A DNA stretch of 64,000 nucleotides from Polytrichum commune (lineage: Eukaryota > Streptophyta > Polytrichopsida > Polytrichales > Polytrichaceae), in contig OX485808.1 in assembly GCA_950295325.1 (NCBI GenBank), positions 40,508,527 to 40,572,526 of the forward strand. The letters are read 5' to 3'. The position numbers and the translations under genes are program-made. A model generated the notes under the pieces. That model had not been told where the DNA came from, ran no database searches, and saw only the letters and a program-made list of their open reading frames with translations. Positions 21,880 to 34,066 of this stretch are shown in pieces. Numbering within the stretch: the stretch's first letter is position 1; every line of letters begins with the position of its first letter.

Positions 21880-22690
21880 TCGAGAACTCTCAATCCTCAT
21901 ACTCGGTTAGTAGCACAATTGCAAATCTGGATGATTGTTTTTGCAAACGCGTGTTGATGCAATCTTCTTATGGACTTCCTTGCCCTCAGAATTTCCTCAG
22001 CATTTCATCCCAATTTCATGTTTTTGAGCTGAATTGGGACGTATGTTGGGCATGAGCAGGACTTAAGTAAACTTGCAAATTTGGATGCTTGTTTATGATG
22101 CAAACGCTTAATTGTCAAACATCTTCTTGTGGGCCTCTAATTTTTCCTCACGATTGCAAGTTTTGGAACTGAAATGGGATGATTGTTGAGTATGAGTGAG
22201 AGTTAGTAAACTTGCGAATTTGGATGCTTGGTTTTGCAAACGCTTGTCATAGTGTCAGCTTCTTATGGGCCTCTATTTTGTCCTCACGATTTCGCGTTTT
22301 TGAAACGAGGAGATTGTTGTGTATGAGCAGGAGTTAGTAAACTTGCAAATCTGGATGCTTGTTTTTGGAAACGCTTGTCAAATATCAACTTCTTATGGGC
22401 CTCTAATATGTCCTTATAAATCCATGTTTTTGAACTGAAATGGGATGATTGTTGGGTATGAGCAGGAGTTAGTAAACTTGCAAATCTGGATGCTTATTTT
22501 TCAAAACGCTTGTCAAATGTCATCTTCTTACAAGCCTCTAACTTGTCCTCTCAAGTGATTTCGTAGTTTTGAACTGGAAAGGTCGATTGTTGGGTAAGAG
22601 CAGGAGTTACTATTCTTGCAAATTTAGATCCTTGTTTCTGGAAACACTTACTCGTGATATGTCATCTTCCCATGAGCGTTTCTTCTTTGG
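21880..22690. repeat. Imperfect tandem repeat, ~115-bp unit
   Basis: Successive units share GAGCAGGAGTTAGTAAACTT, GCAAATCTGGATGCTTG, AAACGCTTGTCA and CTTCTTATGGGCCTCTAA, with about six diverged copies. The array ends about 80 bp upstream of the epoxide hydrolase start codon and may be part of its promoter or leader. Confidence 0.7.
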
Positions 22691-22773
22691 CTTTCAAGAT
22701 TTCATTGATCTGATGCAATAGACAGTTGTTGCGTATACATGAGCAGGTTGAGCTAGTAAAATCTAGCAGAAGA

Positions 22774-25700
22774 ATGGGTTCGATTACGCATGACTCGAAG
22801 GAGATATCGCAGTGCAACATTCACATACGCAACAATGGCGTGTCGTTACGCGTATACCAGCTGGGCTCAGTAGGAAATGGTAACATCAAGTCCAGCTCTC
22901 AATTCAACACTTGCTATTATGCCTCTTGATGTAAATTATTCTACTAGAGGGTAAAGGTTTGTGATGTTAATTTCCAAAGTCTAAGATTTGGACATCTGGT
23001 GAAACTTTAGGACTCCTTCATGCTTCTGTGGTGAACGCATATTCCCTATCCTACCATGGGTGTAGTGTGTAAGCATCATATGCTCCTGAGCGCTAAGGTA
23101 TGTGAGTGATATTTGGTTCGTTTTTCAATGTTCTCCAACTTCTACTGACTGGATTTACACAACAAAACTCCTGTTGCATTGGCAAATCTACAATGAAATG
23201 TATCGCAAAAATCGGATTGAAAATCGGACCTCCCTTGATTTAGTTATGGTTATTGGAAGATGTGCATGTTTGTTGATTTCTTAATTGGATACATAGATCC
23301 TCCCAAATTGTGTTTACTTGAGTGTAGAGTAGTTATTAATATCTGAAGGCACAGTCCAATCTCTTTTGAACATCTTTCTTTATGATGTTTGCTCTTTGAT
23401 CCTCACCGAACCACATACCAATCAAATCTAGGGCCCGATGAAGAAAACGAGCCACTTAACACTCATCTACCTTACACCGTGAGTCTCCTGGAAGCTAGCT
23501 AGGAGATCTCTTGAAAGAAAGGGAGCAACTTGTGATCTCACAATTAATTAAGTTTAAGCTTTCGACGACAATGGTGCAACTTTCTATCCTTCTTATATGC
23601 TTCCCTGGTGCACCTTAATTTGAGATTCCTTGTTGAAGGGAGGAAGACCATTGTCTTAAAATATGTCATGGCTGATAGACTCCGATCCAATGTTGAGAAT
23701 CCGGGGTCGCAACTGTTCCTTTAAAAATTAGAACAGTTGCTTCTAAACCACTGTCAGTACTTCTAATGGATCGATACTTTCACAACTCAAAGAACCAATA
23801 TTTAACCCATCATATCTAAAAGAGATAATACGAACTGCAGAAACGATATGCCGTAGATGCGAATCGTTTGATTCTACAGAGAAGATTAAAGGAAGAAAAA
23901 TATGCTCCGACTGCAGGGATCATGCAAGAACATATACTTCCGATCCCAAGAGGATGTGTCTTGGTGGTAAGCAGGCATTTGTTTGTTCACAAAGAGGAGC
24001 AGGAACATGCTTGGGAAGAGGCCATTGAGGGGAACCCATCAAATAAGAGTTTTGCACTTTCAAATGTCTCTTTGAGAAGAATTGCTTCCCCTTTGCCATA
24101 CATACAGTGCTAGCACTTTCCCTTCAGAGTCTGTTTCGAGTAGGCAGGTAATGGTTCACCGGTTCAACTGAATGCTCGTAATTGGATGCTCTTGGGCATC
24201 TTCGCGCAGTGCGCTTCAGGTGGTTTAGATACCTTGGCCTCTAAGAGAATCAAGCGCTGTGCCTTTGAAGCATCGCTTTTTGCTCTAATGTTCGTAAGCA
24301 TAGCAAAAAAAGTAACTTTTTGGGATCCCGGTTCCTTTGTTGTCTTGGTACGATCGTCACTAAGCTCCGTCATACAAAGAAGGCGTTGTGATACTTTGTT
24401 GAATTTGCCAGCGGTGTGAATGGAATGGCTTTGAATCTAGAAAATGAGAATGTAGGAATTGTTATATTTGGAAGGTGACATTGTCAAACGCACTGGATCT
24501 ATTGTGGATGTCCCTGTAGGAAAGGCTTTGTTAGGTCGTGTGGTTGATGCCTTGGGAGTACCTATCGAAGCAAATTCTTCTCAAAGAAAGGTCACCACAC
24601 ATCCAGGACCCCTGGGTGTTGGATTTCCGCATCTAGTAAAAACTCATAAAACTATCTGAGAGGTGTAGATGGTTTCAGGAGCTCCGAACCACTAGGCTGC
24701 CACCCTAGGGTTGAGAATTCTCAAAGCTTTTTGTGGGGGGTGTGTTGGGTGTAGGGCCGACGGTGCTGCTGTTGCATGGGTTTCCGGAGTGTTGGTACTC
24801 GTGGCGTCACCAGATGGGTGCTCTCCACGCAGCTGGCTTCCACGTGGTGGCCATTGATCTGCGGGGCTATGGGTTGAGCGATGCACCGGAGCGGCAAGAA
24901 GACTACACCTGCATGCACTATGTGGGCGACGTCGTTGGCCTCCTGGACGCCCTTTCCTTGCATCAGGTTGAGTCCCCACCAGTGCCCGGGAAGTTTTTGA
25001 GCATAGTCGGTCAAGATCCTAGTGATTTTAAATCCAGCCGATTACATGCTGACATCTTCCGGTTTTGCTGCTTTATTCATTTGAGGTATATTCCATAGAT
25101 TCCTCTAAAATGAACGGTAATTCTCGTGAAGTCTCCAACTTCCACCGGTTATTTCTCAAACTCAACCGGTTCATCTGTAACTAACCGCCGGTTCTTCCCA
25201 GACATAGGTACCCCACCCCAACTATTAATGAGGATCCTCAAATATTACTAAGGAGCTATACATTTATTACTAAGGAGCTATAGAATCATTCTGCACAAAG
25301 TTCTGACTGGCTTTGCACAAGGTGAATAATTTTGGTGCGCTAAGCTGTAGTTTTCTCACAGAGAGGGAATTACCGTATATGAGCGTACCTCTCATCCATC
25401 CAACGTAAATACTTGATGCCCTGTAGGTTTGTTGCCGATTCATCTTACATGATGTCGAGGAGACTAATTCGAGGTCTTGGAAGCTAATTCCGGTGTCAAA
25501 TCAACTAGGAGAAAGTTACGTCAGGGTTGCATGCTATTCATGACTTTTATGTTGGATGAATCAGAAGTACGCTCGTAGACAATAATCCCCTCTCTCCAGC
25601 TCACACTAAGGGTGTGTGGGACCTGGGTGTTAGTCGGTTCGTTTTTCATGTTCTCCAACTTCCACTGATTATTAGATTTACACAATGAAATTTTGTGTTG

Positions 25701-28700
25701 CATTAGCAAGTCTACGATGAAGTGCCAGCGAAAATCGGACCTTGAACCTGGGGTTTAGTTATGGTTATTGGAAGTGCAATCCGGTTGCCACCCATCTAGT
25801 AACTCTGAACTCCAGAAAGTGTAATTTGATTAAACCTCTGGTCAGTAGGCAACGAAATTGTATGTTGCAAGCACATGTATGAATAGATACTTGCCAACCA
25901 TCTACGTGAACCACAACGAAAGATTGTAACTTATTGTAACTTGAAGCCTCTCTCTCTCTGGTTGCGAGGCAATCAGATTGATTCCTTCACAGCTTCGGTT
26001 GTGAGATACACGCGTTGCGCGGCTGGTTGCAATGTATGAGATTTCTTCTTCGACTGTTACACTCCCAAGTCATGACATATAGAGAGAATTATTAGACTAT
26101 AGCTACTTAGTAAGAAACAAGTGAGGATCTAAGTAAAACTCTATTCGTGTGTTATACATTTTACACTCGAAGAAATCTTGCATGTTTCAACCACCTCTTG
26201 TGACGTGTTCTTCGCAACCATGGGTGTAAATAATTCAATTTGGTTCCCAACCGTGTACTTGAACTCCCAAACTATGTGACTTGAAACCTCCGGTTGGAGT
26301 AGGCAACCAAATTTGATTTTTCTATGATTTGATCCAAGGATGGGTTGCAACATACAAGATTTCTTCGAGTGTCATACTCCTAGGTCACAACAAATAGAGA
26401 GGATAGATAATCTTTACTCATTAAGGATCCAAGCTGAATGTGCTCAAGGTAAGAACTAGAGATCCCCATGTCTTGGACAAAGTTTGTGCTCTCCACGATT
26501 TTCAATATGTTAACTATGCAGTTATCCTATATTAGGGGGTTCCAACCCAATGTTACATGGTAGTTTGATGTTTTTTTTAGTAATTAATGAATAAATAAGT
26601 GGGGGGCACTAGAAGTGGAAAAAAAAACAATCTCATATTCTTCGTTGGTTCTCTTAACCATTTGGAATTGTAGACAAGAAGCACTTGTTGTAGATGAACT
26701 GGAACCAACATGCGTTTAGTTGTCCATTTAAAACGAAAATGACTCTCAAGTAGATTGGTCATCATGGTAACACTTGGATGCTTAGGAAATGGAAGATGAT
26801 TGCGTGCACATTTTTAAGAACTGCTAAATCTTCTTCATGAAAACTTCTCCTTTGCATTTGTGCAAGCACAAGTTTTGCACTGGAGCCATGTGGTTGGGGA
26901 GTAATACTTCGCTTTTGTCACGACGTGGGTCACTTGCTTTTTTCTCCTTTTACTAAATCTTTTTGGCATGGGAAAGTCCTGGTATTGATTCTAAATGATT
27001 TTTAAAAAAAAAAAAAGAATTAAATGTGTGTGTGTGTGTGTGTGTGTGTTCGGGTGGGGTGGGGTGGGGGGTCAACTTTGTTTTGTTTCTTCATAGACAT
27101 GATTTATCAACAAAGTTTTTTTTTGCATTTTTTGCTTCTTGTTGCAGGTTTTTCTGGTAGGTCACGACTGGGGGGCACTCGTAGGGTGGGATGTATGCCT
27201 CTTGCGGCCAGACCGGGTGAAAGGCTATGTGGCAGTAAGCGTCCCCTTCAACCCACGCCTTGCAGATACCAATCTTCTTAGGAGCTCCATAGAACGTTTC
27301 GGCGAAGGGTTCTACATGAACCATTTTCAGGTATATAATTCAATCCATGCAAGTTCACCTAAATCACTGTCAGGTGTTCCATGACCATATCTTGGGGTGG
27401 TAACTCTCCTAAAAAAATGAACGTCTTTTGAATCACTTTGAGTGCTCCTTATGAATTGACAAGTTGTTACTTTTACAAAGAGGAGCAAAAGCGGTACTGA
27501 GAGGAATTCATTGCTACCAAATTTTCATGTAAAGTTTACACTTTCAAAGGTCATGTAACTCAAAAATAATTAGACATTTCTTTCAAAATAGCAAGGGTCA
27601 CCATCATACCCCCTTTAAGTCTTTGTTCTCACTTTTATATTTTTCTATAAAATTTCTTTGAAATATTAGTCTCAATGAATACAAAGGCCTCTTAAAAACG
27701 TTTTGGCAGCTCCAAACCATGTTTTAAAGATGTTGACGCTTGCAAGTAGGTTCCCTTTTAGGATTGGATACTTTTGTGCTTGCTCACAAGTGTACGTGCA
27801 ATTTTTTTGGGGTGTCAATATTTTGTTCTTCCTCTGGATCATGTTTTCCACAACCCCATTTTGCATGAATCTTGAAGCAACTGGTGATCATTTTAGACCT
27901 AATAATGAACCCTAAGGTAGATGGGTCTTAAACGGTTATTTCTATTCCAACTAGCCCCACTTCTCCCTAGAATATGCAGTTAGTACAAGATGGTTGGCAG
28001 ATCCAAATCGAGGTTGTAGCCACTTCGCAAGTCATAATTTCTCAGAGAATATAAGAACATCTCAATTACAACCAAAGTGGAAGATTCTCATCCTCATCAA
28101 ATGGCCATCCATATGTGGCTCCTCTTTGCCTTTCTAAAGTGACAATTTATAGGTCCCATGCTTTGGTCCACTTTGTTGTTGTTCAGTGATCAGGGAGATT
28201 TTGGGGCATAATCGGTCGAGATCCTAGTGTTTGCAAGTCCAACCGGTTACATGTTGACATCCTCCGGTTTCCCTTTATTAAACTTGGGTATATTCTATAA
28301 ATTCCTCTAAAACGATCGGTAATTTTCCTGCAGTCTTGAACTTCAATCGGTTATTTCTCAAACTCAACCGGTTCATTTGTAACTAAGTGTCGGTTCTCCC
28401 AAATCATTGTTGTTGTTTTAAGTTCCTTTGATTTCATGTGATGCATTGTTGTGGTTCAAGTTCCTTTGATTTCATGCCATGCAGGTACCCGGGAAATTCG
28501 AGGCGGAGGTAGCGGATGCTGGAATCTCCAAAACGTTGCAGATCTTGGTGACACTGGATAATGTTACACCGGAGATGTTGACGAAGCCTTTCCACATTTC
28601 GAAGCAGGCGAAGGTGGGTGAATTGCCCCACTGGTTCACGGAGGACGATCTCAAGTACTACACGGAGCAATATGAGATCTCGGGCTTCACAGGCCCCCTC

Positions 28701-29975
28701 AATTACTACCGCAACATTGAGAGGTGAACTGAATTCTATCCCTTTCCATCTCGCATTTGAGCATCAGGCCTTTACCCCATTCGTTTAGCTAGTGCCACAT
28801 GTATGATTTATTATCTATTTTCCATTCTATTTTTTCTTTTCTTTTCTTTGCTATAGATTGAGAGTGCGAGGATTTATCGCACACGAGCGTACCTCTCATC
28901 CATCCAACATGAGAATTTGATCCCTATAGGTTTGTGGTTGATTCATCTCAAATGACTTGGACTTGGACTTGGACTAGATTAATTTGGGGTCTTTGAAGCT
29001 AATTCCAATGTTGAATTTTAAATGAAAGTAGCACCCTCCGGGCTACATACTGTTTCAAGGCTTTTGTGTTGGATGCTTGAGAGGTACACTCATTTGTGAT
29101 CATTCCCTCTCTCCTCCTAGAAGTTTGTGGTGGGATGCACCTCAAATGACTTGGACTAGACTAATTTAGGGTCTTGAAAGCTAATTTTCCGCCGTCAAGT
29201 AAACTAAAAAAGGTAACCTCCGGACTGCATACCATTTGGAAAAGCTTTTACATTGGATGAATGTGAGGTATGCTTTGTATGTGATAATTCCTTATCGCTT
29301 GAATTGAGTATGCAACTCTAAGAGATTTGGATATCCTATCTCTCAAGTCTTATTATGTGGTTTACTGGTTACCTTTCTATGTCGAAGTGTTATCAGATTC
29401 CAGTGTGACTTACAAAGATTCTATTTTTTCTCCTTTTCCTTCTTTATTGAAGCTAGATGGGTCTTGAACGATTGATTTTTCTTATTTCTCCTAAGATATG
29501 AACACACAATTAGTACAAGATGATTAGCAAATCCAAATCGAGGCCATAGCCACTTTCCTCATAATCTTTGAAGCTCGTATGACCATCTTCTTCGTTATCG
29601 AAATGAAGATCCTTGTGCTCGTTAAATGGTCATATAGTCCCCCCCCAAAACAAAAATTACGTTGACTATCAAGCCTTGAATGATTACAAGCCCATGTTGC
29701 ATTCTGAAAATTCTTAGTTGCTCTACAGGTCTTGGGAGTTGAAAGCACCTTGGACCAACGTCCTTGTGCACACGCCGACTCTATTCATAGCCGGAAAGAG
29801 AGACCTTGTCATGAACTTCCCGGGCATGGATCAATACATCAAAAGTGGAGAGATGAAGCGTGTATTACCAAACCTACACGACATAGTTATTCTCGACGGT
29901 GCTCACTTCATTCAAGAGGAAAATCCTGAGGAATTCAATGCAGCTGTGATCAAGTTTTTGAAGGCGCTAAGTTAG
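22774..29975 (+). CDS. Soluble epoxide hydrolase (alpha/beta hydrolase), five exons, 328 aa
   Basis: Exons are 22774-22879, 24755-24966, 27148-27330, 28485-28723 and 29729-29975. All junctions are GT/AG and phases close (987 nt with stop). Exon 1 encodes the N-terminal strand ending GSVGN, joined to [12 protein letters not shown] (oxyanion-hole motif HGFP, ~37-47). Exon 3 has VGHDWGA with the nucleophile Asp. Exon 4 is the cap domain with candidate ring-opening tyrosines (KYYTEQY, NYYRN). Exon 5 has GKRDLV (acid Asp) and GAHFIQEE (catalytic His). Length and order match plant cytosolic epoxide hydrolases, which convert fatty-acid and other epoxides to diols. Introns are 1.0-2.2 kb and packed with repeats. 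Intron 1 contains a mitochondrial atp1 fragment. Nothing suggests loss of function. Confidence 0.93.
24390..24590 (+). pseudogene. atp1: Nuclear copy of mitochondrial atp1 fragment (NUMT)
   Basis: The translated fragment matches ATP synthase F1 alpha. [20 protein letters not shown] lies before a short deletion, then [32 protein letters not shown] after it. The match runs out at about 24575. It is out of frame with itself across the deletion and has no start, so it is not expressed as protein. It lies in intron 1 of the epoxide hydrolase gene, about 170 bp before exon 2. Sequence just upstream (24130-24390) may be part of the same organellar insertion but I do not recognise it. Confidence 0.85.
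24985..25203. repeat. ~210-bp dispersed repeat with AACCGGTT motifs, copy 1
   Basis: Shares ATAGTCGG-TCAAGATCCTAGTG, TACATGCTGACATCTTCCGG, TATTCCATAGATTCCTCTAAAA and GGTTATTTCTCAAACTCAAC with the copies at 28185 and 48690. It begins 19 bp after the exon 2 donor of the epoxide hydrolase gene. Confidence 0.75.
25361..25597. mobile_element. MITE-like element (GCGTACCTCTCATCC family), copy 2
   Basis: The left end GAGAGGGAATTACCGTATAT and the right end, read in reverse (GAGAGGGGATTATTGTCTAC), give TIRs of about 40 bp. This is the clearest copy of the family. It lies in intron 2 of the epoxide hydrolase gene. Confidence 0.75.
27024..27068. repeat. (GT)n microsatellite
   Basis: About 11 GT dinucleotides followed by a GGGGTGGGGTGGGGGG run, in intron 2 of the epoxide hydrolase gene, 80 bp before exon 3. 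Confidence 0.85.
27905..28130. repeat. Dispersed repeat (TAGATGGGTCTTAAACGG family), copy 1
   Basis: Shares GATGGGTCTT(A/G)AACG, AATTAGTACAAGATG(G/A)TT, TCCAAATCGAGG and GTGCTCATTAAATGG-type blocks with copies at about 29452-29690, 34440-34770 and 49075-49420. Family type unknown. Confidence 0.65.
28185..28402. repeat. ~210-bp dispersed repeat with AACCGGTT motifs, copy 2
   Basis: Near-colinear with the copies at 24985 and 48690. It lies in intron 3 of the epoxide hydrolase gene. Confidence 0.75.
28860..29297. mobile_element. Two MITE-like copies in tandem (GCGTACCTCTCATCC family)
   Basis: A full copy runs 28860-29114 with both ends. It is followed directly by a second copy (about 29115-29297) lacking the left end but keeping CTCAAATGACTTGGACTAGA and the right end GGATGAATGTGAGGTATGC. 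Both are in intron 4 of the epoxide hydrolase gene. Confidence 0.65.
29452..29690. repeat. Dispersed repeat (TAGATGGGTCTTAAACGG family), copy 2
   Basis: Same order of blocks as the copy at 27905-28130, ending GTTGACTATCAAGCCTTGAA. It stops about 40 bp before the last exon of the epoxide hydrolase gene. Confidence 0.65.
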
Positions 29976-30979
29976 TGCTTGGATTCAAGCTTTTCCAGCC
30001 AACTGGAAACAAAATAAAAGTGATGACTGCTTCCTAGGGTAATATATGCAGCCAAATTGTGGGCACTTCCAACTCCAAAGACAGATAGGGGCCGTTGGAT
30101 GAATGGATCAGCTCGTGAGTTGCCTAGTTTTGTTAGCAATTGTGATTAAGTAACAAAAAATGTTGTCTTGTCAAATCAGTTTTACAATCAGTGGTAAGAT
30201 GTCAAACTTAGAGGAGGTCAAACTGAAGATTCTCTTTCTTAAAGTGATCCCATCAACCCTTGCATTTCTGTTTACAAGTGACTTTACAATGGTTAATAAA
30301 CTTTCAGCATATAATCCAATCTCAACGGCCATTCTTACCTGCAGGTAGTGTCACATACCATATCCACAAAGAAAATGGCATTCTCCAACTACAAACCTTC
30401 ACATCAAAAGTTTCCTTCCCTGAAAATGCAACCAATGTATCCCTGCCTTCCATATTAAAGTAGACTTCCAAGTGTATACTGGGCAACCACTATTCAAACC
30501 AGATTTGGAGGGTATGCTACAAGATAGAATTTGGTTCAGAGAAAATGAGAACCTCCATAATAATATAAAGTACCATTTTAGTTTTCATTTCTGTCATGGA
30601 CCATTGTCACATAATTCAGTAGGCTTTCATAAATTTTCATCCCAATGTATTCTTGAGCCTTGGTGAGGTATTCACAGGTTGCAACAATGTAAACTCAAAA
30701 AAAATGAAAGAATGGTCAGTTCAACCAGAGCAACAGGCAAAAGCAGCGTACAAGAGGCTAAAACCAAAGATCGGAGTACATCCAAACACAAGTAGAGCCT
30801 ACCAGATATGGAGAACACATAACTTTTCACTACAAGAAACAAGAAGATTCTGAGCAAGCACTTCCCACAACATTCTATATATGCAATTCTAATCGAGTAG
30901 CACAATGAGGATCATATCTAAGTCTGAACTTCGAGAATTCCATGCGAGCTACAGTTCTCACAAAATCACAGATATTTGG

Positions 30980-31840
30980 ATACACCAAGTTAAAAATCAA
31001 GTACAAACTCATATCCAACACCACAAGTTTTCACCATGCAAAATCCACTTCCATATAAATTAGGTAAGTTCTCCCAGTTGAACATAATCAGGAAGTCAAT
31101 GCCATAATAAGAGGGTTCCATATAAGAGTTCCTTGCATAGTCACACAAGTAACAGCAATGTTGTCGGGATGAGTTGCACAAGTATTGAATTCAACAAGAA
31201 CCACCACAATGTGCACTATACAAATGATACACATGAATGAAATGAAGATGAAAATTGAAAGAATCTGATTCAACATGTAAGTATCACATACATAAATGGT
31301 TTGAATCGTTTTTAAGACATCTCTAGCTCACAACGTGGGAAACAAAACATGACTGAACTTTCCTTACTTAAGATTCTCAAAGCCAAATGCCACATCATCA
31401 ACACACATTGCAAAAGGTCTTGAAATCCTACCAAACTCCAAATTACGAATGACCAAACTTCTCAAATGACATGCAAGCACATTGATTTCACCAAGAACCC
31501 AGATGTGCACTATACATACAATGGACATGTATGCACCAAGAAAAAAAGTCAAAAGGATCTGATTCAACAAGTAATCGTGTCTTTGTCAGTTGCGGTCACA
31601 TACATCATTTGAATAATCTTTGACACGTCTCTACCTCCAGACGTGGGAAGCACCAAACAGGACTTACGAATCTCAAACCCAGAAACTCCCACATCATCAA
31701 CGCACATTGCAAGAAGAATTAATTGAAGCCCTACCAAAGTCCAAAATTGATGGCTGGAAGGAAACCGTTCACAATCCTCCAAACTTCTCAGATGGAAATG
31801 TAACATTTTCTCAGAAACAATTGTCCTATAGTTCCCCAAA
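30980..31840. repeat. Diverged tandem duplication, ~290-bp unit
   Basis: Units beginning near 30980, 31271 and 31571 share GTCACATACAT, TCTCTA..T.CACAACGTGGGA, CCACATCATCAACACACATT, CAAGAACCCA..TGTGCACTATACA and GGATCTGATTCAACA. It lies between the epoxide hydrolase and TIM23-type genes and may extend into the 3' flank of the latter. No gene is evident from 29980 to 32110. Confidence 0.6.
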
Positions 31841-32117
31841 GAGGCTCCCGAAAAGTTCTGTGTTGTTTCCTCTCCTCTCCTCGATAATTTTTGAAATTGA
31901 GAAGTGACCTCAATTTCCTCCCCCTCTCTCCACTCTCCCCTCTACCAAATATATCTGAAGTCTTTCTTTCTTTTTGATCTATTCTGTCTCACAACGAAGG
32001 TATAGAGCAATTTCTATAGGGGGATTGCGCATATCCAAGCAAATTCATGAGTCAATTGACAACCCAACAAAATGGAAGATGATGATGATGCAAAATTGGA
32101 GAAACTCTACATGCAAA

Positions 32118-32714
32118 TCAAATAGGCAAGTATCTCCTTGACAGCTGCTTCCCAGCGACAAGACCCGCAGCAGCAATACCTCCAAGAGCACCCGCAATAG
32201 CAGCCGTGCGTGGACCTGCTGCAGCCTTGTACAAGGCACCGGTACCCAACCCCGCCACTACGTTGTTCAAGATGTCATCGGTACCTCTGAAATGACATGT
32301 GGTGCTTTCAATTCCAGCATACAGCAGCCCTAAAATTCCAAGAGTGTTGCCAGCAATTCGGCCTCTATGCCCTGACGCATTCAACACCCTGTTCACACGG
32401 ATCTTCATAGTATCCCCAGCTTCTCTCGATTGCAGTCCTTCACCCAAACCCCTGGCGCCTCCGAGCACCGCTCCTGTCAAATAACCGCAGCCAGTGTAAT
32501 ACGTCAGATTTTCACTCCAGTTTCGTCTCTGCACAGCCGCTTCATCGGGAAACAAATATTCCGGAGCCGATGGAAGACGGTAAACACTCTCCAAAGATTT
32601 CAAGTCTGCAGCGCCGTAGAGTTCCGCGTAAGGGTTGTAGAGACGCCCCGTTCCACCTTCGCCTCCGAACACCGATCCGCTCGCCGAGCCTTGGTTATCA
32701 TCGCTGTTCATCAT
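32118..32714 (-). CDS. TIM23: TIM23-type mitochondrial inner-membrane import subunit
   Basis: This is a single-exon ORF of 198 residues. The N-terminal ~70 residues are hydrophilic (YNPYAELYG, RLPSAPEYLFPDEA). They are followed by Gly-rich hydrophobic segments typical of the Tim17/22/23 family: YTGCGYLTGAVLGGARGL (~92-110), RVNRVLNASGHRGRIAGNTLGILGLLYAG (~125-153) and DDILNNVVAGLGTGALYKAAAG with a final hydrophobic helix (~162-190). TIM23 with TIM17 forms the inner-membrane channel for presequence proteins. The order YG..D..S...RLPSAPEYLFPDE is characteristic of plant TIM23 N-termini. The start could be Met1 or Met2. Intronless structure is usual for plant homologues. Its 5' region (32.8-33.4 kb) is GC-rich and promoter-like. 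Confidence 0.9.
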   Translation of the reverse strand: MMNSDDNQGSASGSVFGGEGGTGRLYNPYAELYGAADLKSLESVYRLPSAPEYLFPDEAAVQRRNWSENLTYYTGCGYLTGAVLGGARGLGEGLQSREAGDTMKIRVNRVLNASGHRGRIAGNTLGILGLLYAGIESTTCHFRGTDDILNNVVAGLGTGALYKAAAGPRTAAIAGALGGIAAAGLVAGKQLSRRYLPI

Positions 32715-32829
32715 CGCTGCTACAAAGGGCTAAAAATCTTGCCCCCTTGCCCGATCCCGCGAAACTTTCAGCGGGTATCCTCAACCTCTCAAGCCGCCGA
32801 AACAAAACCACTCCTGTAATCGCCGGTAA

Positions 32830-33430
32830 CCAATCCCGTGTTCCTTCCTTACAATGTCAATAGAGTGCGAGAAGAGAGCTTGTAACCCCAACCGACGTTA
32901 CGGAACGAGAACAAATGGGATAATAGACCACAAGAAAGCGAGGAAACTCGTTGTAATCTGAAGCGCCGTGCCAGAAGAGATTTTTCACGCTGTGTCAGAT
33001 GTTGTAGGATGTAGTCGAAAAACGCCGAACGATCGATCGGTGAAGTGCACCCTACGCGATCTGCGAGGACCGCAAACCCTAACTAAGTTGAAGTTCTCTC
33101 TGCTGCGAAGGAAGAAGGGGAGGAGTTCCCGTTCATTCCTCATGGTACTTTTAGTCCGGGCAGGGCATGTGCCCGCGGGCACCGCCCCCCAGTGTCGGTT
33201 TCCTCCGTGTCCATCGTGTCCTTTCAACGGGCACGGTGGTGCGGGCAGAGGGCAGATGCCGAAAGAAATTAGGGTTCTGGAAACGGGGCGTTCCTGGCCC
33301 ACCACGTGGCTATGCACGTGGCTATGCACGTTCCAGAACGTTCACAAGAATATGCGGACATGGACATCGCCCGTCATCGCCCATCATGTGCTTTGAGCGC
33401 CTTTTTGGCTTTACATGTGTGTACTCATCA
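32830..33430. promoter_or_regulatory. GC-rich upstream region of the TIM23-type gene
   Basis: This region is markedly richer in C and G than its surroundings. It contains CGATCGATCGG at about 33029, runs of GCCCGCGGGC at 33172 and a tandem CCACGTGGCTATGCACGTGG (G-box-like CACGTG, twice, about 33302-33330). Position suggests the promoter or CpG-rich start region of the minus-strand gene. Open frames on both strands here have no family match. Confidence 0.4.
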
Positions 33431-34066
33431 CGGCTCTGCAAATAAAAGCACCGAACCATGTCCATCTCATCATTCAACCGTCACTAAAATCTCTAGTACA
33501 AATACCAACTCATCGGGAATTGAAGCTGCAGCGGAAACAACACCGTCTGCAACTAATTCCAAGAGTCTAAACTCCACCTCCTGTTCAATGATAGCTTGGA
33601 TGGGCACAAGCAATGCGAGCTTTTCAGTGCATTTCTGAATGTGATCTTTGTGGGTAAACTGATTCTTCGAACATTCTGATGTTTGGAAAAGAGATTTACA
33701 AGTCATGTATGTACATCTGTTGTGTTTTCTCCTGTGAATTACGTGAATCGTCTAGCAGGTCTGCTCTGTGTTCTTAAGGTTGGGTTCCTTCTGTAATTTA
33801 GTTTTAATAAGCACTTGTATCAATATACCACTTGCATATACCATATAGGAGTACATCTCTTTCTACTCTTGCAACCCAAAATCAATATCAAAAAGACTCG
33901 ACCGTTGGCACAAGACATCCATGAATCAGAGATGCACCAAGGTGCAAAGATGGTCCCAAAAAATCAACAAGGTATTTATAAGTCATCAAAGTGTACAATT
34001 GGTTTACTTGTTACTGTCACAACTTCCTCCGAACCAGAGCTTCCACTCTGAACTCCATCTCTTGGT

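Noticed and set aside
24186-24419. Candidate gene on either strand beside the atp1 fragment
   Set aside because: Its last part is the start of the atp1 match in another frame, and no family is recognised for the rest. It may be organellar DNA but this is unproven.
32299-32863. Plus-strand ORFs across the TIM23-type gene
   Set aside because: Antisense shadows of a clear Tim17/22/23 family frame.
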